A stretch of DNA of 52,128 nt from Phallusia fumigata (Eukaryota > Chordata > Ascidiacea > Phlebobranchia > Ascidiidae), in assembly GCA_008931825.1 (NCBI GenBank), contig QXVZ01010899.1, positions 1 to 52,128 on the forward strand, in the 5' to 3' direction. The notes below the pieces were generated by a model. It ran no database searches, was not told where the DNA came from, and was given only the letters and a program-made list of their open reading frames with translations. A program made the translations under genes and the position numbers. Shown one piece after another: positions 45,701 through 52,128 of the stretch (its first letter is position 1; every line of letters begins with the position of its first letter).

Positions 45701-48450
45701 CTTCCAGCAGGTTAGCACAGGTTTAAGATTGCAAGTAAGACAACACGTGAAACTAAGCATTTGTAATTATATTGTAGCGCAATTATGCGGCCCGGGGGAA
45801 TGTCGATGATGAGCCTTCAAGCGTCTCCACCCAGCGAAGAGTCTCGCCATAGGAAAATGACCACATCATGTGAGATCTGCAGCAAGCCATTCACATGCCA
45901 AAGTGCACTGGAGGTAAAACTGCAGAATTTATTATCCAGGGCAACGTTAGAAAAAATAGCAGTCTTCAGCTCCCGGTTAATGGCGAAAACACCACGTCTT
46001 GTGACATTTAACTCACCTTTTTTAACGTTTATTTTTTCCAAATTATAAGGCACGCTACGAATATACAAGATTGAAATGTTCGTGACATTTTAGTGTTATT
46101 CGCCAGCAATGTTTTGTATGTCAAACCGAAAAGTTATGTAATAATAGCACGCTGTTTGCGTGGGCGGAGGCTGTGGTTGCGTGGGCGTGGTTAGCCGCAC
46201 ATTTTAAGACTTAAATGCAAATGCATTTTTTATCAGATTCNAAAAGTTATGTAATAATAGCACGCTGTTTGCGTGGGCGGAGGCTGTGGTTGCGTGGGCG
46301 TGGTTAGCCGCACATTTTAAGACTTAAATGCAAATGCATTTTTATCAGATTCACCTACGAAGTCATACCAAAGAACGCCCGTACGTCTGCCGAGTTTGTG
46401 AAAGGGGCTTTACCACAAAAGGAAACCTTAAACAACACTTGTTGACCCACAACATAACCGAGGTGGACGATGATATGCTGGAACCGGTGACAAGCCCCGC
46501 AGCTGGTGAGAAAAGCTTGCACATTGTAATCCTCACAAAACAACACTTAAACGTCGATTAGCCGGTAGTGGTTACCACACTGGGCTGCATAAAGGCCCCA
46601 AGGCCATTATTGTCGCTGGTTTGTCAGAATTAGGAAATGTCACAAGAAACCAGATTTACAGTCTTAAGTTCAAATCGTTGACTGCGTGCACAAAAGCAAT
46701 CGTGGGCGGTCGTTAACATTTTCCGTTTGGCGATTGGCGCCTATGGAATTATAAATCAACATTTTTAGGTGTTTGACGAAAAAGCGTCAAGGCAAGAAAA
46801 GTTTGAGTCTAAACAAAATGGCGGCGGTTAACGCGCGTTTTACACTGGCAATAAACAAGTTATTCGGTATAACCAAAACCGATGCCTAATTGATTTCGTT
46901 TTTAATGAAGTGCTGCGCCGGTTTGTTTTTTGAGGAACTGACCATTAAATATTTTTTCCAGGCAACTCGTCCAACGAGAGTCCGGCTAGTTCACCTTCGA
47001 TGACCAACGGTTTACAAACCAATGGGCTGAAGGTTGGTACATATCCGTTTGTTTTTTTTTAAATAAATTTGTCAAGTGAAAGTATAGGCGGGATAAAACG
47101 CTTTTCTTAAAGCAAAAAAAAAACACTTGGACCAAATAAACTATGTTGATATACCTGAGATTCATTACTAACCTTTTTACATTAGTCATCGGCTTGCTTT
47201 CGTTCCAGCGCCCTTTGGAATCCAATCAAGCGCCACCGTCGGCCAAAAGGACTTATCCTAGGCATTGGTGTCACATTTGTCAAAAGCAGTTTTCGTCAGC
47301 CAGCTCCCTCCAGGTTTGTTGTCTACAAAATCAAATTAAATTAAACGAAGTATCAGGTTGTCAAAATAATGTGCGATGTTTTTAATTTCAAAAAATGTTT
47401 AGTTGGTCTTGCATGTGGTTACACATCATAGCCTCGTTCTCCGTTTTACTGTTAACGTTTAATACTTGTACAGTGAGAGATTGCAGTTTACATTTATATT
47501 ATAGATTCACAATCGAACCCACACTGGTGAAAAGCCGTTTGCCTGCAGTGTGTGTGGAAGAGCTTTTACCACTAAAGGGAATTTAAAAGTAAGCATATTC
47601 TGCAATAACTGTGATAAATGTCACACAAATTGACTGCCAAGCAAACATTAATAGGAAATCAGTCAAGTGGTCTCAAACTAAAGTATTTTTTAAGGTTCAT
47701 ATGGGAACGCATGTGTGGGGTGCTGGCGGTTCAAGAAGAGGCCGAAGAATTTCAATGGATAATCCTCTTATTTCACCCTGGATGCAAAACACCTCCAACT
47801 CTGCTGCCAATCCCGGTCTTCGACCGCGCGCTCCACAAACCATTCCTGTTGTACCAGACCCAACTGCTATTTACCAGGTAAGAGACCATTTGTTCTCAAC
47901 AATCACGAATTCCCATCATAAAGGTATCTATTTCATAATTTAGCAATACGCTGCTCTCGCGTCGGCCGGCCTTATGGGTGTCAAGGCAACCACCGATCCT
48001 CGATTTCATGGCAATGGAATTTTAAATCTGAACAATTCTGCTGCTGCAAGACTACTGTTGTCACAAGGCAACGGTCACGTGACACCGCCGGGCGCAGGTA
48101 ATTTGAATTTTGCAGAAAAAAAAATTGATAGCAAAAAACAAATTTTTTACTAACATATTTTTTACTTTTCAGTTCCTTCAGTCGGACAAACGCTTAATGC
48201 AATTGAAGCCATGAAAGCAAACGACAACAAAAATATTTCCGCTGCTGAATGGTTTTGGAAGGCTTATCAGAGAACACAGGAACAGGTACAAAACATTAAG
48301 ATGATCTTTGCATGTCTTGCTTGCAAACGTAACTAACTTACAAATAGAAACTTTATGACCTGTTGTCTTTGAACGTTGACCTCATTCATCCTAAATGCTA
48401 AACTTGTTGCAGCAAGTATTTTATGTCGTGTTTGTTTTCAGGTAAACTAG
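27304..48450 (+). CDS. sall: Spalt-like (Sall) zinc-finger transcription factor, 16 coding exons
   Basis: Exons: 27304-27772, 42602-42687, 42758-42791, 42974-43090, 43248-44771, 44868-45122, 45224-45710, 45778-45913, 46349-46505, 46962-47032, 47209-47313, 47505-47588, 47695-47877, 47944-48097, 48173-48285, 48442-48450. All phases agree, giving 1327 residues. The N-terminus [13 protein letters not shown] is the Sall motif that recruits the NuRD deacetylase complex. A Gln-rich segment (about 312-340) matches the Sall dimerisation region. Nine C2H2 fingers form a pair (473-521), a triplet (722-813), a pair (1022-1070) and a pair (1133-1181), as in SALL1/SALL3, with hallmark strings such as [16 protein letters not shown] and HTKERPYV. 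After the last pair comes [12 protein letters not shown], also Sall-typical. The usual N-terminal C2HC finger is not evident. Sall proteins are nuclear repressors binding AT-rich DNA. Intron 1 is 14.8 kb; the others are short. Confidence 0.93.
34109..34187. promoter_or_regulatory. Composite CRE + TCATAAA motif pair in sall intron 1
   Basis: CGACGTCATAAACA at 34109-34122 is identical over 14 bases to 19037-19050 upstream of sall. Fifty bases on, TGACGTTTATGAC (34175-34187) carries the same two half-elements in inverted orientation. A fixed CRE-plus-Cdx/posterior-Hox composite used on both sides of exon 1 is a plausible enhancer code. Confidence 0.4.
38760..38982. repeat. Direct duplicate 38760-38870 / 38872-38982 around an N
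   Basis: Two 111-base copies, apparently identical, flank the N at 38871. This is the overlap of two contig ends that was not merged. It lies in sall intron 1 and does not affect coding. Confidence 0.88.
42602..43090 (+). CDS. sall: sall exons 2-4: small polar linker exons
   Basis: Exons 42602-42687 (86 bases), 42758-42791 (34 bases) and 42974-43090 (117 bases) encode residues 157-235, a polar Asn/Ser/Asp-rich linker without a recognised fold. Donors are GTAAGA, GTAGGT and GTAACC; acceptors are TTTCAG, TTTTAG and TACGCAG. The evidence is phase agreement from exon 1 through to the zinc-finger exon. The 34-base microexon is the least certain. Two Cys (in DCGSS and TFCHT) do not make a C2HC finger. 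Confidence 0.72.
43248..44771 (+). CDS. sall: sall exon 5: Gln-rich region, first finger pair, first finger of triplet
   Basis: This is the largest exon, 1524 bases, residues 236-743. After an acidic stretch it carries a Gln-rich segment ([14 protein letters not shown]) and the finger pair Cys473/476-His489/493 and Cys501/504-His517/521, joined by HTGERPF. It ends within the linker after finger Cys722/725-His738/742 ([18 protein letters not shown]). Donor GTGAAG follows in phase 1. A second in-frame acceptor at 43229 would add six residues. The open frame continues back to an ATG at 43103, but that part is intron. Confidence 0.9.
44868..45122 (+). CDS. sall: sall exon 6: fingers 2 and 3 of the triplet
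   Basis: Residues 744-828 complete the linker (GERPYK), then finger Cys750/753-His766/771, with an unusual four-residue His spacing, and finger Cys793/796-His809/813. The exon ends in a CAG/CAA-rich tract coding for a short poly-Gln with His. The donor is GTAGGT in phase 1. A frame-retaining readthrough would stop after about ten residues. Confidence 0.88.
45224..45710 (+). CDS. sall: sall exon 7: Ser/Pro/acidic spacer
   Basis: This exon encodes residues 829-990, a disordered Ser-, Asp- and Pro-rich spacer between finger clusters. The acceptor is tandem (CAGTAG at 45221-45226), so one residue may be included or skipped. The chosen donor, CAGCAG|GTTAGC, ends in phase 2, as the next exon requires. 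The nearby CACAG|GTTTAA is rejected because it breaks phase. Confidence 0.8.
45778..46505 (+). CDS. sall: sall exons 8-9: third finger cluster (pair)
   Basis: Exons 45778-45913 and 46349-46505 (residues 991-1088) build the pair Cys1022/1025-His1038/1042 and Cys1050/1053-His1066/1070, with the Sall-specific linker HTKERPY and the string [13 protein letters not shown]. The intron splits the first finger between SALE and IHLRSH, in phase 0. A duplicated contig end with an N lies inside this intron and repeats the acceptor, so the first acceptor copy (before 46241) is an assembly product. Confidence 0.9.
46129..46352. repeat. Direct duplicate 46129-46240 / 46242-46352 around an N, at a sall splice acceptor
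   Basis: The copies, 112 and 111 bases, differ by one T in a homopolymer and flank the N at 46241. Each contains the acceptor TTTTATCAG and the first bases of exon 9. Only the second copy continues into the exon, so the first is redundant contig overlap. Confidence 0.88.
46158..46187 (+). promoter_or_regulatory. Tandem EGR/Zif268-type sites in sall intron 8
   Basis: GCGTGGGCG, the exact EGR consensus, occurs at 46158-46166 and again at 46179-46187. The copies are 21 bases apart, two helical turns, on the same face. The assembly duplicate repeats both at 46271 and 46292. The sites overlap GGGCGG/GGGCGTGG boxes that KLF/SP factors could also bind. Confidence 0.45.
46962..47877 (+). CDS. sall: sall exons 10-13: C-terminal finger pair and flank
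   Basis: Exons 46962-47032, 47209-47313, 47505-47588 and 47695-47877 encode residues 1089-1236. The pair is Cys1133/1136-His1149/1153 and Cys1161/1164-His1177/1181 with linker HTGEKPFA. Introns split the first finger at SSLQ|IHNRTH and the second at GNLK|VHMGTH, both in phase 0. The stretch after the pair, [12 protein letters not shown], is conserved in Sall proteins and contains a basic patch suited to nuclear import. Confidence 0.9.
47944..48450 (+). CDS. sall: sall exons 14-16: C-terminal tail
   Basis: Exons 47944-48097, 48173-48285 and a 9-base terminal exon 48442-48450 encode residues 1237-1327. The tail is Ala/Leu/Asn-rich with one aromatic patch ([11 protein letters not shown]) that may be a short helix or interaction motif; I do not recognise it. 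The last exon adds only Val-Asn-stop. If the last intron is kept, the protein instead gains about 17 residues and stops before 48350. Exon 15 is partly duplicated after the N at 48597. Confidence 0.72.
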
Positions 48451-48971
48451 GACAAATATTTCCCGTGAGTTTTCGATGTGTCAAGTGTACCTCGTGCGCC
48501 ACCACACGACTGCTGATTTTATGCTTTGCAATTCTTCAAATCACTTCAACGCCTGCTCGCCACCTCTTGTAGAAGCCATGCTGTTATCTAACTTTTNGAC
48601 AACAAAAATATTTCCGCTGCTGAATGGTTTTGGAAGGCTTATCAGAGAACACAGGAACAGGTACAAAACATTAAGATGATCTTTGCATGTCTTGCTTGCA
48701 AACGTAACTAACTTACAAATAGAAACTTTATGACCTGTTGTCTTTGAACGTTGACCTCATTCATCCTAAATGCTAAACTTGTTGCAGCAAGTATTTTATG
48801 TCGTGTTTGTTTTCAGGTAAACTAGGACAAATATTTCCCGTGAGTTTTCGATGTGTCAAGTGTACCTCGTGCGCCACCACACGACTGCTGATTTTATGCT
48901 TTGCAATTCTTCAAATCACTTCAACGCCTGCTCGCCACCTCTTGTAGAAGCCATGCTGTTATCTAACTTTT
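48223..48971. repeat. Direct duplicate 48223-48596 / 48598-48971 around an N, covering the end of sall
   Basis: Two apparently identical 374-base copies flank the N at 48597. Each contains most of exon 15, the last intron, the terminal exon (second copy 48817-48825) and part of the 3' UTR. The second copy lacks the exon-15 acceptor, so it is not a functional extra exon. This is unmerged contig overlap. Confidence 0.9.
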
Positions 48972-49212
48972 TTGTGCATAAAAGTTTTGTGTCGATTACC
49001 TGCAAAGTCGGGTGCTGTGCTGCTGAAACCTTTCTGCTAAACTGAAGCAGGAAGAACTAGACAAGTGTAGATTTTTGTCTGGTTAGCAGCTGTAATGATA
49101 CTTTTTGATGTCTTCAGATTTCACATCCCCTATCTAAATGGCGTGATTTTTTGTGCGTGACATCGTTTTTATTGCAAATTGTGGCATGTCGTCATTTCAT
49201 GTAACGTCGTCA

Positions 49213-49218
49213 AATAAA
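49213..49218 (+). terminator. sall: Candidate sall polyadenylation signal AATAAA
   Basis: AATAAA (in GTCAAATAAAAGCTC) is the first good signal after the sall stop. It follows T-rich DNA and precedes TTTGTGCG, which could serve as a downstream GU-rich element. The 3' UTR would be about 390-400 bases once the duplicated contig overlap is removed. Confidence 0.5.
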
Positions 49219-49501
49219 AGCTCAATAATACATTTGTGCGTACTGATCTTACTTAAGACCATTGCAAGGTATGACTAATCTGGAAATATTAACGTTCCAA
49301 CTGCAAAACTTGGATAGGGAACACGTTAAACCAAAGGGTTTTAAAACAAAACCTAAACGAGTTCATAAAAACTCCGTTTTATTGCGTTTAGAAACAGGAC
49401 CATGTGGGTGAGCCTTTTACAAACAATACACGAGCGACAAGCAAGTTTGAACAAGTTTTTGGGCAAAAAGCCACATTTACAACCTATGCCCAAGGATGGC
49501 A

Positions 49502-49670
49502 GTACGGTACGGTACGTATTGAATTGTGCGTACCACGTACCACGTTGCGAAAGGCGTACCGCACCTTTTGCTAAATTTTGCTCCGTACCGCACCAATGTA
49601 CCGTACCTTACCGCACTGATATCCTTGCCTTTCCAGTGCCGCACTGATATCCTTGCCTATGCCTTTTCCA
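49502..49670. repeat. GTAC-rich repeat with inverted arms and internal tandem unit
   Basis: GTACGGTACGGTAC at 49502 is answered by GTACCGTACC near 49593, its near-complement, with further GTACCGCACC units between. Downstream, a 20-odd-base unit around CCGCACTGATATCCTTGCC appears twice in tandem. This resembles the end of a small non-autonomous DNA transposon. No target-site duplication or opposite end was identified, so the class is open. Confidence 0.4.
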
Positions 49671-49983
49671 GTGCTGCCGTTACATTAAAACAAATGTAGC
49701 CTAGATGCAAAAATAAGCAATGCTTACATAGAAACAAGAACATACCTTCAATGTATTTTTCGTCTGAANCGTACCGCACCTTTTGCTAAATTTTGCTCCG
49801 TACCGCACCAATGTACCGTACCTTACCGCACTGATATCCTTGCCTTTCCAGTGCCGCACTGATATCCTTGCCTATGCCTTTTCCAGTGCTGCCGTTACAT
49901 TAAAACAAATGTAGCCTAGATGCAAAAATAAGCAATGCTTACATAGAAACAAGAACATACCTTCAATGTATTTTTCGTCTGAA
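49555..49983. repeat. Direct duplicate 49555-49768 / 49770-49983 around an N
   Basis: Two apparently identical 214-base copies flank the N at 49769. The pattern matches the other N junctions: contig ends overlap but were not merged. It doubles part of the GTAC-rich repeat and should be collapsed before judging that element. Confidence 0.88.
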
Positions 49984-50576
49984 AAGAATAAATCCACACA
50001 TAAAATTTTATGCAGCTAAAACGTGGACAGCAACCACCAAGCTTTTAAATCCTGTCACTGCGTTCTCTAGTTTGCTTCGTATAAGGTTGGAATTCGAAGG
50101 GCGCCAAAGATAATTGTAGTGACGTAACAAGCGCTGATTAAATCAAAGACCGTGTACAGGCAAGAACATAGGCGTTTGTTGATATTGTAATGAGTTTGGT
50201 TGGTTACAATTGTCGTGACAAAGTTTACAGAGAGTTAGGTAGTGTTGAGTTGCTGAACACTACATACAACGTAAATGCTGCCAACATGCTGTTAACTTGA
50301 ATAATTTTGTGCCCAGAGAAATTGTTAATGCAAAATAACATGTAATGCCTATCATTTTGTCAGTAAATATACTGATAAATAGAGTGTTCAACACTCATAT
50401 TTTTACTTTTCAGGATGTTTTTGGTGCTTTGATTTGCAGTAGGTTTAGTCTTTTAGAGAGTGTCTGTTTGCAAAACATACATAATTACACATGTATTATG
50501 TGTATATTGTGTGATAATTATACGACGTTGTCGCGTGGCGCTCGAACTAGAGACAAAAATAACTACTGGTGGGTCA

Positions 50577-52128
50577 TCAGTTGTTTGACTTTTTCGACGA
50601 CGGGTTGTTTTCCACATTTTTCTTACACGACCAAGACAAGTAATTGACCACTGCTTCACGGAACTTCTCGTCGCGAAAGCTGTATACAACAACGTTGACC
50701 AAGCTGCAACAAACGGTAGTAAGAACAACTACCCAAGAGTTTAATATTACTTTCCGGTCAAACCTGTTGGACATGCTGAAATAAAAGCAAACGGCGTACG
50801 GCAGTGACATATTGCTGCAATTAATGGCTCCAGTAAAGGCAAGTAGAATCGCCACGACAATCGGCACTGCAAAATGTAAGTTTAGGTATATTCTGTATGT
50901 AACAATCTTTCGCAAATGGCTTTGTTTTGCAAAGAATAACCAGATATATTTTACCATTTTTTCGTACTTACGGAGTGTAATAGTGAATCCGAATTGCATT
51001 AATGCCACAGATATAAATATCGAAACTTCGCGTTTTCTGTCGTCTCTCAGCTCTCTCCACTTTTTTGCCAACTTGAACCGTACAACCAGTGCCGTTGTGA
51101 TCGACATCAGCGTCTGAAATATTACAGCCCTAACTGTACTAATAAACAGAATTATTTTGGAATAAGAATAGTAAACAACGTAGTAACATATGAGGTTTAA
51201 TGAAAAAATAAGTATCAAAATGTTGTTTTTTCTGATCTAAAACGTCTGTCAAGTCTGAACGAAGCTACTTTTCGTTGCGATACGAACCATGAAAAGGAAA
51301 GGCATAATGTAAACGCTGAAGACAATACGCAGCAGGGATTGGTAGTCTTTGAAAGAGGTACTTCTTGTTGACAGATTGTAGAGGAAAACTGGAGTCTCGT
51401 ACACGAAGACGATGGCACGTGGAAACCAAACTAAAATACAGAGCCATATAATCCGTACCGGTTACAAAAAGTAAGTTTAACGTTAACAGGTTTTCGAAAA
51501 GTGCATGCTAAACGTGTGCTTACTTGGCGCCGTGGAAGTTACAACGGCAGAAGACCACACGAGTGCAAGCAGGATGTAAACTGTTCGACGTTTTTGGAAC
51601 TTGTATTTAATTGGCCAACCGATAGCATACAGGCGTTGTTGGCCCATCAGTAAAAGATGATGGAGCGACGAAGTGAAGCAGAACAAGTAGAAAATCCCCC
51701 CAAGTGTTGCCTCGATTGAACCACGGTAGTTGTATTCCCTGCGTTTCAGTTCACTTGCAGTAACGTTTATGGTCCAGATGAAGTTGTAGACGACGATTAT
51801 TAGAAGTTGGATTCCTTGCACAAAAACCAGCACTCGTTAAATCACTTTGCGCTTCTAACCGTTTCATTGTAGTATATTTTTATGACTGATATTAACTAAA
51901 GGCCTTTGATAAAATATACACTTGTTGACCTAATCTTCACTCAACTAAATATGAACTATTTATATTCAGATAACTTTTTGTTACAGATGTGTCCTAAAAG
52001 TACTATTCTTTTCTGACTTTGAATAATTAGCCAACTTACCAGAAAGAAAGTCTGCCATCGCCAGTGACGCTTTAATCATTCCATACTGGCCTGTGAATCC
52101 TGGTTTACCAGTAACCGAGCAAAATATT
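50577..52128 (-). CDS. Divergent rhodopsin-class seven-transmembrane receptor (5' partial)
   Basis: Five exons join in phase on the minus strand: >52128-52040, 51832-51524, 51430-51288, 51113-50972 and 50866-50577 (stop TGA), giving 323 residues without TM1. TM2 has SLAMADFL, the LAxAD motif of class A receptors. TM3 ends GQQRLYAIGWP in place of DRY. TM4 is YILLALVWSSAVV. TM5 carries the usual Pro (MPFLFM), TM6 contains a Pro (TLLPIVV), and TM7 ends NVVVYSFRDEKFRE, an NPxxY variant plus helix 8. The conserved TM3 and loop-2 cysteines appear absent. This points to a plasma-membrane receptor, probably G-protein-coupled, with an unknown ligand; lineage-specific chemoreceptor-like families are common in ascidians. 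The 51288 donor (GTTCGT) is weak. An alternative at 51274 (GTAGCT) with an acceptor 18 bases upstream also keeps frame. Confidence 0.8.

Larger units (their letters stand above)
49219..50576. other. Intergenic region between the convergent sall and receptor genes
   Basis: No coding exon is recognised. The stretch holds a GTAC-rich repeat (49502-49983), including an unmerged duplicate, and should contain the receptor's 3' UTR near its upper end. The rest is AT-rich without visible structure. Confidence 0.55.

Noticed and set aside
45711..45726. Alternative donor at CACAG|GTTTAA for sall exon 7
   Set aside because: It ends in phase 0, but exon 8 needs phase 2. The donor 10 bases upstream fits.
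48598..48971. Second copy of the last sall exons as a tandem exon duplication
   Set aside because: An N sits exactly at the junction, the copy lacks the exon-15 acceptor, and every other N in the window shows the same pattern.
50867..50971. Receptor read as one uninterrupted 3' exon
   Set aside because: The 105-base segment encodes a Lys/Tyr/Arg-rich insert that breaks TM6 and is flanked by a consensus donor and acceptor. Removing it restores a normal TM6 with its Pro.

Overview
The window looks like nuclear DNA of a tunicate (ascidian), most likely a Ciona-type genome. The grounds are AT-rich DNA, short GT/AG introns, a chordate-type connexin with an intron-split coding region, a spalt-like (Sall) zinc-finger gene, and near-identical direct repeats around single N positions that look like uncollapsed alleles of a very heterozygous animal. 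In one repeat pair the copies differ at 13 of 366 bases. That would fit Ciona savignyi, but the species call is inference.

Layout. (1) <1-5081, minus strand: a five-exon gene for a small-ectodomain, single-pass membrane protein with a long cytoplasmic tail rich in Ser and Asp/Glu; its 3' end is off the window. (2) 5082-10792: intergenic, with an uncollapsed duplicate contig, a CRE/CCAAT-containing GC-rich patch and an RFX-type X-box. (3) 10849-13686, plus strand: a complete six-exon connexin of 355 residues. (4) 13687-27228: about 13.5 kb with no convincing gene. (5) 27304-48450, plus strand: a complete sall gene of 16 coding exons and about 1327 residues. Its first coding exon, carrying the NuRD-recruiting N-terminus, lies 14.8 kb upstream of the rest, and nine C2H2 fingers follow in a 2-3-2-2 arrangement. 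(6) 49.2-50.6 kb: intergenic, with a GTAC-rich repeat. (7) 50577->52128, minus strand: the 3' five exons of a divergent rhodopsin-class seven-transmembrane receptor.

The genes do not form an operon or pathway. The 28 kb of non-coding DNA before and inside sall is the kind of territory expected around a developmental transcription factor. It holds clustered CRE palindromes, a 14-base composite motif repeated exactly, and tandem EGR-type sites in a later intron.

All exon models come from reading splice signals, reading-frame phase and family motifs by eye. I ran no search. The sall and connexin identities are secure. The receptor class is fairly secure. The acidic-tail membrane protein is unrecognised. 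I saw no rRNA, tRNA, CRISPR array or intact transposase gene.
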